DNA of 64,000 bases from Plumapathes pennacea (taxonomy: Eukaryota > Cnidaria > Anthozoa > Antipatharia > Myriopathidae): positions 5,628,001 to 5,692,000 of the forward strand of contig OZ038464.1 in assembly GCA_964036295.1 (NCBI GenBank), read 5' to 3'. Both the position numbers and the translations under genes were made by a program. Every line of letters begins with the position of its first letter. The stretch's first letter is position 1. The notes beneath the pieces were generated by a model. The model ran no database searches. It had not been told where the DNA came from and worked only from the letters and a program-made list of their open reading frames with translations. Of this stretch, positions 13,001 to 21,066 are shown piece after piece.

Positions 13001-14697
13001 CATTGAGCTCAACTCGCATGAAGTTCAGCCTTTGACCCGGGCCTTGTACCCGCTGCTTGTTTTTCTTTGAAGGTCTTTGCATACAATGCTGACAAAAATA
13101 GACTAGAACTCTGCTTGGGCCAGACGCACGTCCAAGTTCAACCGCTGAACGACGAGATGCTATCGCAGGCGATCGGTAGCTCTAATCTGCAGCAATCAAA
13201 CACCCAGAATTCAGGCTCCCGTCAAACAAGCCATCTAACGGGCGAGGCAAGCTTTAGTGGCGCGATTGTTCACAAAGACACTTCCCGCGCACGAACCGCG
13301 TTCTCTGGTACGGGACGGACTCTTGCTGGCCCACAACCGAAGTCCCCCAAAAAGATGATCGAACAAGTAAGTCATCTATAGTACTTTCCTTTACCCCATA
13401 TTTGCCGTGGAACCCCGCTTTACGACCACCCCGTTATTATGGCCACCTCGTTAAAACGGCCAGTGTACTTTTATCCCGGCAAACGCCCAGTCATTTTCTT
13501 ATCTGAAAACGCCGTTAATCCAGCTACCTCGTTTATACGGCCAACGACCAGTTTTCGAATTTCCGACAAAAGACTGATTTTGTAAACCGTCTACTTAAGT
13601 TAATTGGCTTTTGAACGTGAACTAGGAGAGCTTCGTTTTAGTTTATCTTATGGCCTTTTCGTATGAGCCGGTCATGTGTTCATATGGGAAGTTTCAGCCC
13701 GATGCCAAATTAAGAAGCAGGAAGTGCCAAGTAGATTTCAAACTCGCGTAGATGAAACATTTTCATCCCGGTTAACCGAGTTGTAGTGATCATATGAGAA
13801 ACGGGCCAGCCCGGTTTACCGAGATCCCGGTCGCAAAGACCGAGATATTGTCGCTATTAGAACATTATACGAACAGCTTACGTTATGTTGTTTATGGGCA
13901 AATATTATGCATTACGAAAATAGATCTGACCACGATTTTGGAAAAACGAAATAAGCGCCGAGGCTGTATACAGGAATAGTAACGTGTCTCAGACTAAGTA
14001 GGCCGAGTTCTTGTTGTTGTTTTTCTTTCAGCCCAAGGTGTCAGATCAACAGAGTGATAGACAGTCGTTGACACTTGTGCCCACAAATCAGGCATCAAGT
14101 TCTATGAGCTCTGCTGAAACGGCGAACGAAGACGCGGAGACAGCAGACACGACAAAAAGCCACCAACGGGACAGCGCTGGTCGTGATGCTGTCGGGACTG
14201 AAGGCGCCAGTTCAGACGACGTGGAGATGGAGCCTAGATTCAGCAGTTCAAATGAACAGCGGTCGAGTACCGAAACGGCAGGCGCGAGTGAGGAGAAATC
14301 TGACAGAGACGAACTTAATGACGGCATCGTGGTCGCCGTATCCAGTCCCCTGGATCCAATGGAGACCGACCTGGCAAAGCACGATCTAGAGCGTGAGACG
14401 GAAGCTAAGAGCCCTGAGGCGAGTCACAAGATAGTCGAGGAAGTTTCATCTGAGTGTGTGGAATCAAAAGACAACATGGAGGTGGAGTGCGAAAAAGTCC
14501 GGCTAGGACTAGAAAGTTCTTCGTCATTGCACCGCTTGGAAACGCAAAATTTGCCCATTCAGCCAACGGAAGAGCTTTCTGTGCCGATGGAGTTGGACAG
14601 TGGCTTGAAGACTAAGGAAAAAGCTTCAAAGGACACGGAAAGTGTCAAAGAACATAGTGGCACCAATGAAGAGGCAGGGCAAGGTGACCAGCTTTAA
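1029..14697 (+). CDS. VCPIP1: VCPIP1 (VCIP135) deubiquitinase, C-terminal part, seven exons
   Basis: Valosin-containing-protein/p47-interacting protein 1 is a deubiquitinase that works with p97/VCP in Golgi and ER reassembly and in DNA-protein crosslink repair. Exons: 1029-1210, 6149-6366, 8319-8590, 9502-9916, 10459-10634, 13073-13366 and 14032-14697 (TAA at 14695-14697). All have AG/GT borders and the phases agree, giving 2223 nt or 741 codons including the stop. Recognition rests on blocks conserved in vertebrate VCPIP1: KHYWDGTEYNNLP at the end of exon 1, EWGGKSVDETVYWFQYE and FPGEFGSERLVQKVV in exon 2, KIILTGEKKKTFHKEEL in exon 3, a UBX-like domain in exon 4, and VFAYNADKNRLELC in exon 6. 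The last exon is acidic and low in complexity, as in the vertebrate tail. The catalytic OTU region must lie before position 1. The introns are large and full of transposons. The exon borders were read by eye, without transcripts. Confidence 0.93.
1275..1545. repeat. Dispersed repeat family E, copy 1
   Basis: About 270 bp that matches 7950-8225 in the same orientation, with clear but diverged identity. Shared blocks include AGAGAATAATACAT/AGAGAATGATACAT, ATTCTTTTTATTTCGTGAACT-like sequence and TGTGATACA...TTTCYGCCACTAA. Both copies lie in VCPIP1 introns. No coding capacity. The family class is unknown, probably a non-autonomous element. Confidence 0.6.
2323..2440. repeat. Palindromic MITE family A, left part, cut by a LINE
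   Basis: Begins AACCCTTTCACTTCCAAG and continues through GATTCTCCCAAAC...GAGAATTGATAGTTTAATCAGCT, the standard left half of family A (compare 5906-6113 and 15491-15690). It stops at about 2440, exactly where the minus-strand LINE tail begins, so the LINE probably inserted into the MITE. Confidence 0.7.
2441..3430 (-). mobile_element. 5'-truncated non-LTR retrotransposon (CR1/L2-like) remnant
   Basis: The minus-strand frame 3173-3421 encodes a peptide with YNTRFATRQNIYRP, YGKTTFNSLASRMWEKIPSD and no other domain. This is the 'NTR ... W..IPS' end typical of CR1/L2-like reverse transcriptase proteins. On the minus strand the 3' end (2441-2470) shows AATAAA followed by short (CTGAAAT)n repeats, the tail type of this LINE group. 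The RT core is missing, so the copy is dead. The stretch 2470-3170 shows nothing coding and is taken as 3' UTR. Confidence 0.6.
3459..4803. mobile_element. TTAA-flanked DNA transposon with perfect 17-bp terminal inverted repeats
   Basis: The unit 3463-4799 (1337 bp) starts GGTATCAGGATACCCTC and ends with its exact reverse complement. TTAA lies directly outside both ends (3459-3462 and 4800-4803). TTAA duplications are the mark of piggyBac-type insertion, but the ends do not begin with the usual CCY. An internal inverted pair surrounds GGTGTCTCCGA (about 4385) and TCGGAGACACC (about 4515). No transposase is recognisable. A 155-codon plus frame (3562-4029) and its antisense shadow have no known motif. 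Confidence 0.7.
4945..5193. repeat. Palindromic MITE with CCTGGGCCC ends
   Basis: A 249-bp unit beginning CCTGGGCCCAGTTTTTC and ending in a close reverse complement (GAAAAACCAGGCCCAGG). A second matching pair, TAATCCTGGATTAG near both ends, extends the terminal inverted repeats to about 45 bp imperfect. Non-coding. It sits in VCPIP1 intron 1. Confidence 0.75.
5347..5585. repeat. Two partial MITE family A copies (right halves)
   Basis: 5347-5451 matches the right half of family A (CAAGGTATCAAAAGCCAAGT ... ATTGAAGTTCATTACTCTTG ... GTGAAAGGTTAA). 5502-5585 repeats the middle part (AGCTATCAAAAGCCTAGTTC ... GATGAGAAACTGAAGG). They lie next to the two full-size copies that follow. Confidence 0.6.
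5608..5882. repeat. Palindromic MITE family A, full-size copy (longer variant)
   Basis: Starts AACCCTTTCAATCCAAAGAG and ends AGCCAAAGAGTGAAAGGGT, so the ends are inverted repeats of each other. Interior blocks GATCAACTTCAATGTTCTCC and GAGAATTAAT match the other copies. It is about 65 bp longer than the neighbouring copy and contains a short internal duplication (ATAATCACACAGTATG). Confidence 0.7.
5906..6113. repeat. Palindromic MITE family A, full-size copy next to a splice acceptor
   Basis: A 208-bp unit starting AACTCTTTCACTCCCAAGAG and ending CTTGGGAGTGAAAGGGTTAA, so the ends are near-perfect inverted repeats. Its right edge is 35 bp from the first base of VCPIP1 exon 6149-6366. The polypyrimidine tract of that acceptor lies just outside the element. 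Confidence 0.8.
6685..7413. repeat. Two further MITE family A copies in VCPIP1 intron 2
   Basis: Copy 6685-6895 begins AACCTTTTCACTCCCAAG and ends CACTCTTGGGAGCGAAATGG. Copy 7206-7413 begins CTCTTTCACTCCCAAG and ends CTTGAGAGTTGAAGGGTT. Both share GATTCTCCCAACCTT, GAGAATTGATAGT and ACTGAAGGAGAAA with the other copies. The 310 bp between them hold no recognised element. Confidence 0.75.
7458..7803. repeat. Partial MITE family A copy followed by a G/C-tract palindrome
   Basis: 7458-7612 is a diverged family A fragment (TTCACTCCCAGG, AGATTTCTCTTGTCGG, GTAAGGAGAATATG). 7682-7803 is a separate palindrome with arms GTGGGGCAGGAGACAAA and TTTGTCTCCTGCCCCAC. Its loop carries a GGGGGAGGGGGAGGGG tract and a CCCACCCCCACCCCCACCCC tract, so each strand has a G-rich run. 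Confidence 0.6.
7950..8225. repeat. Dispersed repeat family E, copy 2
   Basis: Second copy of the repeat at 1275-1545. A CCGCCACTAAGAAATGCG block recurs inverted near its right side (TTTCTCAGTGGCGG at about 8189-8202), so the unit is partly palindromic. Confidence 0.6.
8612..9262. repeat. MITE family C copy 1 (GGGGCCCTCTCA ends), carrying a nested insertion
   Basis: Ends are GGGGCCCTCTCA (8612-8623) and TGAGAGGGCCC (9252-9262). The interior (CCCCCAAAAGTCGAAAG ... GGCTTAAAAGTGCCAC ... CGTGTTGGTAACCAAATT) matches 9993-10250 and, inverted, 57052-57201. The copy is longer than its relatives because of the insertion at 8955-9141. It lies wholly in VCPIP1 intron 3. Confidence 0.75.
8955..9141. mobile_element. 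TA-targeted mini-transposon nested in MITE family C
   Basis: A 187-bp unit bounded by CAGTTGAAACTCC and the reverse complement of CAGTCGGAGC, with TA duplicated outside both ends (8953-8954, 9142-9143). These are features of Tc1/mariner/pogo-type non-autonomous elements. The sister MITE at 9993-10250 reads straight through the same site without it, so it serves as an empty-site control. Confidence 0.7.
9607..9843 (+). other. VCPIP1: UBX-like / ubiquitin-like domain within VCPIP1 exon 4
   Basis: About 79 residues running from KKLRLSSSDGRQLMLTLPL to GDRVTVECLKS. They have the beta-grasp order of a UBX or ubiquitin-like fold: strand, DGRQ turn, strand, helix (FKTLQEAIEKELGIPP), IRYGFPPREL, then LQHGDRVTVE. 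In VCPIP1 this region is the UBX-like module linked to p97 binding. The rest of the exon (9502-9606 and 9844-9916) is Ser/Gln/Pro-rich linker. Confidence 0.8.
9993..10250. repeat. MITE family C, copy 2
   Basis: Starts GGGGACTCTCACCCACAGTC and ends near GAGTTGGCTGAGAATGC. It aligns to 8612-9262 across its whole length except the nested insertion there. It lies in VCPIP1 intron 4 and has no coding capacity. The remainder of that intron (10251-10458) shows nothing recognised. Confidence 0.65.
10684..10846. repeat. Palindromic element with GACTGGGGCGAG core
   Basis: Imperfect palindrome with nested arms: CCCCAGGCTC/TAGCCTGGGA, CAGATACTG/CAGTATCTG, and a core GGACTGGGGCGAGA/TCTCGCCCTAGTC. A related core recurs at 14797-14895. 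Non-coding, in VCPIP1 intron 5. Confidence 0.65.
10862..11040. repeat. Palindromic MITE (GCATAAGCATAAGC arms)
   Basis: About 175 bp with arms AGCCTGGTCCTCACTAGCGC and GCGCTAGTGAGGACCAGGCT that are exact reverse complements. They continue inward as (GCATAA)n and its complement, then GAGAGCGACAGTG/CACTGTCGCTCTC. Both sides are flanked by TTAA or TTA. The DNA could fold into one long hairpin. Confidence 0.8.
11340..11575 (+). pseudogene. Broken THAP-type zinc-finger coding remnant
   Basis: Reading from 11340 in the frame of TAC at 11358 gives KYCVCGRPGGHSC, IYMHKFPSE, then a TAG at 11436-11438, then RKFWTKFVRKH, and YSVIC near the end. One base out of frame this continues as DHHFDHSCYP. This is the C-x2-C ... 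HKFP ... R..W....R ... VIC..HF order of a THAP domain. It has one in-frame stop and one frameshift. No start codon is clear in this frame. I infer it was the N-terminal DNA-binding part of a transposase. Confidence 0.55.
11856..12000. repeat. Three tandem units of 47-51 bp
   Basis: Units start at 11856, 11907 and 11954. Each reads (C/G)GGTTTrCTCGCT...AACACAATCGGA followed by TATTATTTAGTGAC. They lie inside the long-inverted-repeat transposon and are non-coding. Confidence 0.8.
13400..13560. repeat. Dispersed repeat resembling a pogo/Tigger-type terminus
   Basis: GTGGAACCCCGCTTTACGAC, CCACCTCGTTAAAACGGCC and CATTTTCTTATCTGAAAA recur at 49505-49595 (GTGGAATCCCGTCTTACGAC, CACCTCGTTAAAACGG, TTTTCTTATCTGAAAA). 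Such ends are typical of TA-targeted elements. Only one terminus is evident in either copy. The rest of this intron (13561-14031) shows nothing recognised. Confidence 0.45.
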
Positions 14698-14796
14698 TTT
14701 TCTCTTTCTAAAGCAGAAACATGTTGTTAAAGATCTTTCAGGTACTGCCATACATTTATTAAACACAGAAAACACAGAAAATGGTACGACACAGAA

Positions 14797-14895
14797 AGAC
14801 GCAGAAGACTGGGGCGAGCTTCTGCTCCCGCCTCGCCCTAGTCTTCTTCTGCACCTCGCTTTCAGTATAACGAGAGCCTGGGACGGGCTACCATA
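14797..14895. repeat. Palindrome with GACTGGGGCGAG core, second copy
   Basis: AGACGCAGAAGACTGGGGCG is opposed by CTCGCCCTAGTCTTCTTCTGC. The core is shared with 10684-10846. It starts 100 bp after the VCPIP1 stop codon, so it may be transcribed as 3' UTR. Confidence 0.6.
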
Positions 14896-15490
14896 CTTTT
14901 GTTTGCATCTTTTTCGTCTGTGCGACCACTTGTTGCTTCTGTTTCTGTAACAGGAGCTGTAAGTTTGTCGATTGTTTTGTCAGCCTTCCAAGGAGGTGGG
15001 TAATCACTTTTTTCTATTGGAGATTTGATATTCGCACCGGTTAAAAGGGGTAGAAATGTTTAAGGTAATTTAAAAGTTGTGTACAGTGATCCTTTGTATG
15101 ATTAGTCTCCATCGCATGCGTTGCGTGGCGAGACCATTGTATGATAATATACGTGACGAGGTTCTGTGTGGCGATGGGACAAAAGAGATATTGCTGGTAC
15201 ACAGCCAAATTTCCGCTACTGATGTTCCTATTCACAGATGTGTGTAGATATAGGTAAAGATAAATTTTGTAAGATTAAAGTATAGTTTCTAGAAAGGTCT
15301 TCGCGCGAAATAGCAAAGATATCGAACAAGAAGTGGTGATTATTCGTAGCCTAAATAGACCAGTTTCTCAAGGCTGCGAGCGTCTCTGTGACTGACGGGC
15401 CGAGTATTAAAAATTCACGTATCAACTTTCTTTCAATGCGGACTTATTTGACGTCGATGCAGGTGCGTTATTTTGCGCTATCTAGAGTTC

Positions 15491-15690
15491 TAACCCTTTC
15501 ACTTCCAAGATCAAAATGCAGATTCTCCGAACCTTTTAGGAGTAAAATGTATGAGCAATATAGTGAGAATTGATAGTTAAATCAGCTTTCATCTTGGCAA
15601 GGTATCAAAGGCCAAGTTCTCTCTAATGTATCATGTTTGCGATGAGAAACTGAAAGAGAAAATCGAAGTGGATCACTCTTTCCTACAGCA
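15491..15690. repeat. Palindromic MITE family A copy
   Basis: Begins AACCCTTTCACTTCCAAG, then GATTCTCCGAACCTTTTAGG, GAGAATTGATAGTTAAATCA, GGTATCAAAGGCCAAGTTCT and AGAAAATCGAAGTGGATCAC. The right-hand GAAAGGGTT end is missing. Confidence 0.7.
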
Positions 15691-18044
15691 TTCACGCGTG
15701 ATTGCTGGCTAAACATTTCTCGTATCGAAGTTTGTGGCCCGTCAAGCTTTGCGAATGCGCGCGCAATCTTGAGAAACTAGCCCAGTGTATTTGCATATTC
15801 TGCACGGATACTTACACAAATAAAGCAAAGCGAAACGGAACCCTTCCCATGCTGTAAATAGAATTATTTTGCTTCGTTTTGGATCAACATTTTCGACCTA
15901 CTGACTGTTCAGTTCCAAAAGTGATGACGTCCCAAAAAAGAAATTTTTTTTCTGTAACAATGGATTTTTTTAGATTTTAAAGGTTTTTTTTTTTTTCTGA
16001 AAATGTGCCATTCCTACTCCCAAAGCCACTCAATGACGCTCCCATTCCTAGGAACGGTAACCGCTCCTGCACTAACGTTCCTGTTAGTCCTGCATTTGCG
16101 GGGAAGCTGGTGCGGGAGTAAAAGCAGAGTAGAACCGGAAACCGCTCCCGTGAGGAGCGGAAGCAGGAGCGATGACCGCTCTCAGGGAAGCGGGAGAAGG
16201 AGCGGTAAGTGTGTAGAGTTAACATGCATAATGCTGTGGAAAGAATTATGTATTTGAAATACAAACTTTTACTTATGGAGATATGGCAAGAAAACGATTG
16301 AACCTTTTTGTTTGCTCTTATTTCTTGGGCCCGGCTGTATGAAATATCAAACATTTCATATACAAAGCTTCGTTATAGTTCCAGTAAGGTTCCTTGAAAG
16401 GTTCGAGTCCTTGTAGTTGTTCGAAAATATCTGGTGATATGTTATATTCCTAGCCAGGGCTACTCTACTGTGATGCGGGTCACGTTGTCCTTATAATATT
16501 GTTCCAAGATATCCAGTATTGTGTTATGGTGGCTTTTAGTGTAAGACATCACTCTAACTTGTGCTCAAACACCACGCTAAGGCCAAGTGCACTGCCATTT
16601 TCAGTCTTGTTAGATATTAAACCAGTGATTTCTCGGCGTACCGGCTTCCGTTTGTACGAAGACTGAACCTGGTAAAGTGTTTCAGCACTAAACGAACGTA
16701 CTGTAACAAACAATGCCTTCAGAACAATGCAGTTCGGACCAGGGAAGTCGATCACTTTTACCTTGATGCACAATGCTGTCAGTGTACTCAATACAGCTAC
16801 GACTTTTGTGTCTACTGCTTCGAAGAAGCTGTAGACACTATGCTATCGAGTGTGTAGTGTAATGTAACGTAAGAATCGATAAATAGTCGCGCGTTAATAT
16901 TTGGGACCAATAAAAAGCAACAATTGTTTTCTTGTAAAGTCGGAACGATCTCTGACCGTGTATCAACTTCATCATTGGCTGGAATATTTGCCAACAAAAG
17001 AACGAAGGCTCCCGAAAAAGTCATTTGGTGAGTTTTAGAACCAATTCTTGTTTGCGATATTTTCAAATTTGCATTTGAATCACAGCTTTTGAAAGTATGT
17101 ATTTGGAGCCGCTTGAACGAAAGGTTACTGCCTGTACAACAAGTATTTTTATTTCTATTTTTATTTTTATTTTTGTTTTATTGAAGTTTCAAGCGTCATC
17201 CGATTTTTTGATAAACTTTGTGTACAGACTGACCACACTTCATACCGAAACGGTACGATGCTTAGCTAGCCAGTTATCATTTTGTGTCCATATTTCAGTC
17301 GGCAGACCGTAAAGTGTGAAACACCCATTTGGTCGTTTACTTCTTACAATATGTGACATATGCAAGTATGCCTGGATACAACTTTAAACCTCAACTCTTT
17401 AAGTACATTGTGTATGCCGAAGCCCTTGAACGAAAGGTTACTTTGGTGTTCTTGGTATTCCAGTTAGGAATCGAATTATTAAAACTTCACTTGCGATTTT
17501 CCCTGATTAACTCTGCAAGAGAACAGCATATGCTTTTGCACGGCGTGTCATGATGTATTTAGTCATCCGGTCAATGTTTATCTCTTTCATCGGTTGACTG
17601 AGGCTATAAATGGTGAAACTTCTATGAAACTCGAGGGATCGCGTTCGAATTTGTTCATGTGAGTTCAAAATAAACGTTTTACTCTTCCAAAAAGACATGT
17701 TGTCATATAAACAGGGTTAATAAGTGTGAACTGCACCGCTCGGAAAGAACATGCGCCCTCAAAATGTTTCGGAGGGTAATGCAGGCAAGGTTTTGTGCAC
17801 TGCAGAATATATCCTGCCAATTTTGCTTTGATTTAGGAGGAATTTCAGCCGCCTTGTAGTCCACAGAGAAATTTTTTGACTCACTCTGTGCAGCGCGCCG
17901 AAGATCATAACTATGCATGTTACGCATAATTGAGCGTCTTGTGATTCCTGTAGTAAGAAATAAGCACCCAGGGGGGGCGGGGACTACCATATATATGAGC
18001 CATATAGGTATGTGCCACCCCAATGGGCATCATATTCAGCATTT
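15691..18044. other. Intergenic stretch, no gene recognised
   Basis: There is a G/C-rich purine block at 16040-16205 with repeated GGAGCGG-type words, a 31-nt hairpin at 16808-16838, and a 17-bp direct repeat TTGAACGAAAGGTTACT (near 17114 and 17427). The open frames in this stretch are short, overlap on both strands and show no recognisable motif. Confidence 0.5.
15819..15824 (+). promoter_or_regulatory. Candidate polyadenylation signal of VCPIP1
   Basis: An AATAAA hexamer lies about 1.1 kb after the VCPIP1 stop codon. A weaker ATTAAA lies closer, at 14758-14763. Which one is used cannot be told from sequence. Using the distal site would put the palindrome at 14797-14895 and the MITE at 15491-15690 inside the 3' UTR. 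Confidence 0.3.
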
Positions 18045-19655
18045 TAGTCTGAAAACAGGGTATCGATTTTGAGCCTTTATCTCGCCAACGGATGAAGATA
18101 TATAAAGCAAATGTATTGCAAAAAGTCTTGTCATAGTCCAAAGAAGGTTTCAAGAGTTTTCAATATTTCACAAAAATCCCTGTGCTATAGCTTTAGTATT
18201 TTGTGGTAAATCCAGTCATTTTTCGACCATCTCAGAATCACATGAAAGTTTCAGGAAACGTTCCAGACACTATGCCGACGGTATTTGCATAGTTTTTGTA
18301 AAAATTTAACCCTCACGTCCTAAGATATTAGAGCAAATTAGAGCAAATCATGCACTAATTAAAACATCACACCTTTTGAAGGAATGTTTCCTGAAAGTTT
18401 TAAAAGTTTTCAATTTTTCACAAAAAAACCCTGTGCTATAGCCTTAATGTTTTGTGAAAATCCAGTCATTTTTCGACCATATCAGAAATGCATCAAACTT
18501 TTTAGGAAACGTTCCTGGGACTATGCCGACGGTTTTTGCATAGTTTTTGTAAACTTTTAGCACGCGCGTCGTGAGAAATTAGAGCAAATCATGCACTAAT
18601 TAAAATATCACACCTTTTGTTCAAACGAGCCAAATTTAAGCTGCTATATCTCGCCAACGGATGAAGATAGATAATTCAAATGTACTGCAAAAAGTCCTGT
18701 TATATTCCAAGGAAGGTTTCCTAAAAGTTTTAAAGGTTTTTTAATTTTTGACAAAAAAAAACCTTGTGCTATAGCCTTGGTATTTTGTGAAAAATCCGGT
18801 CATTTTTCGACCATCTCAAAATCGTATGAAACTTTCAGGAAACCTTCCTGCCGACGGTTTTTGCGTAGTTTTTGTAAACTATTAGCCCGTGCGTCCTAAG
18901 AAATTAGAGCAAATTATGCACTAATTAAGACATCACAACTTTTGAGCAAAGGAGCTAAAATTAAGCTACTATCTCTCGCCAAAGGATGGAGATAGATAAA
19001 GCAAATGTATTGCAAAAAGTCCTGTTATATTCCAAGGAAGGTTTCCTGAAAGTTTTAAAAGTTTTCAATTTTTGACAAAAAACCCTGTACTATAGCCTTA
19101 GTATTTTGTGAAAATCCGGTCATTTTTTGACCATCTCAGAATCGCATGAAACTTTCAGGAAACGTTCCAGGGACTATGCCGACGGTTTTTGCATAGTTTT
19201 TGTAAACTTTTAGGTAGCGCGTCGTGAGAAATTAGAGCAAATTAGAGCAAATCATGCACTAATTAAAGCATCACACCTTTTGTTCAAACGAGCCAAATTT
19301 GAGCTGCTATATCTCGCCAAACGATGAAGATAGATAAAAGCAAATGTATTGTAAAAAGTCCTATTATATTCGAAGGAAGGTTTCCTGAAAGTTTTAAAAG
19401 TTTTCAATTTTTGACAAAAAACCCTGTGCTATAGCCTTAGTATTTTGTGAAAATCCGGTCATTTTTTGACCATTTCATAGTTGCATGAATATTTTGGAAA
19501 ACATTCCTGGGACTATGCCGTCGTTTTTTGCATAGTTTTGTAAACTTTTAGCACACGCGTCGTGAGAATTTAGAGCAAATTATGCACTAATTAAAACATC
19601 ACCTTTTGATCAAACGAGCCAAATTTAAGCTGCTATATCTCGCCAACGGATGAAG

Positions 19656-20880
19656 TTCCCCACCAACGTTTATTGGTAAAGTTAAGGGGATACGGGATTG
19701 ACGGTCGCCTCCTAAACTGGCTGGCTGACTTCCTTATGGGTAGAAAACAAAGAGCAGTGCTTCAAGGCAGCTGTTCACCTCGGATGGCAGTTGCCTCTGG
19801 TGTACCCCAAGGCAGCGTGTTGGGCCCAGTTCTATTCTTAGCTTACATGAATGACATCACGACAGGCGTGAAACCAACCTGCGTTTATTCGCAGATGACA
19901 GCAAAATTTACAGAATTATCTACGATGAAGAGGACGAAAAACAACTACAACGTGATCTTGACACTCTCCAAGAATGGAGCAATAACTGGAAACTACGATT
20001 CCATCCAAAAAAATGCGAAGTTCTACGTATCACTCAGAAAAGAGATGATAGCAACAACCCGTACAAGTTGCTTAGAAAATCACTCAAAACTGTGAGTGAA
20101 ACTGTTGACCTGGGCATATCATTAACTTCTCATTTATCCTGGAGTGTTCAAACACAGAAGGTTGTAAACAAGGCAAATAAGATTCTCGGGTTTATCAAAA
20201 GAACTGTTGGTCCGAGCAACAAAGAAGTCTTTACTCGTCTCTGACTATAAGACCCTGGTTTTACCTATCCTTGAATATGCAGCTCCTCTCTGGTCCCCAC
20301 ATCTTAAAAAGAACATCGACGCTCTCGAACGGGTACAGAGGAGACCCTCGAGACATGCCCTTCCACCAGCATCCAGAGACAAACCATACGAGGAAAGGAT
20401 AAAGATATCGAAATGGACCAGTCTTGAGACTAGGAGGACATATTTTTCCTTGCTAGAATGCTATAAGTCACTTCATGGACTCAACGGCCTCAATGGCGCT
20501 GAATACCTTGAGTTTTTTTCTTACAATAAAACAAGAGCGAACCATTCCCTCAAATTAAGAAGACCGAGAGCAAAACTTGACTGTTGTTATCATTCTTTTT
20601 TTGTCATGATTGTTAAAGAGTGGAACGATCTTCCAAAAGATATAGCCGAAGATTCCTTTTCAACTTTTAAAAGTAAATTGAGAAAATATATGAATATTTA
20701 ATTATTTTTATATTGCAATTTTCTTGTAAATTTATATTTCTTATTGCATTTTCTTTTACTTTCATACAATATTTTATATTTTTGTATTAGGGAATGTCCT
20801 CGATAGGGATATTACCTCCATATTTCCTTTTTATGAAATGTTTATTTTTCTTTTCATTTCATAAATAATATATATAATAT
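19656..20880 (+). mobile_element. 5'-truncated LINE reverse transcriptase inserted in the satellite
   Basis: The insertion starts inside the RT domain (VPHQRLLVKLRGYGIDGRLL), then GVPQGSVLGPVLF, then a one-base frameshift near 19880, then LFADDSKIYR (catalytic aspartates present). A second frameshift near 20220 leads into YKTLVLPILEYAAPLWSPH and a C-terminal ..WNDLP..I.. end, with a stop at 20699-20701. The 3' tail is AT-rich and ends in an (ATA)n-like run. The layout fits CR1/L2-type LINEs. The satellite monomer resumes right after it. No clear target duplication was seen. Confidence 0.85.
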
Positions 20881-21066
20881 ATAGCTAAAGCAATTGTATT
20901 ACAAAAAGTCCTGTTATATTCCAAGGAAGGTTTCCTAAAAGTTTTAAAAGTTTTCAATTTTTGACAATAAACCCTGTGCTATAGCCTTAGTATTTTGTGA
21001 AAATCCGGTCATTTTTTGATCATCTCAGAATCGCATCAAGCTTTCAGGAAACGTTCCAGGGACTAT

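Larger units (their letters stand above)
11057..13017 (+). mobile_element. Long-inverted-repeat DNA transposon with THAP zinc-finger remnant
   Basis: Two inverted arms of about 140-150 bp bound the unit: 11057-11207 and 12876-13017. They share GAGATTAGCGCTTGCTAC, AATTGAAGAATGGTGC, TTTGCAATAGCCTGAACAAA and GAATAGTTTTTGAGTTACA. The interior has a broken THAP-like zinc finger (separate entry) and a triplicated 47-51-bp unit at 11856-12000. THAP domains are the DNA-binding part of P-element-type transposases, so a dead P-like element is the best guess. No catalytic domain is recognisable in the rest (12001-12875). It lies in VCPIP1 intron 5. Confidence 0.65.
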
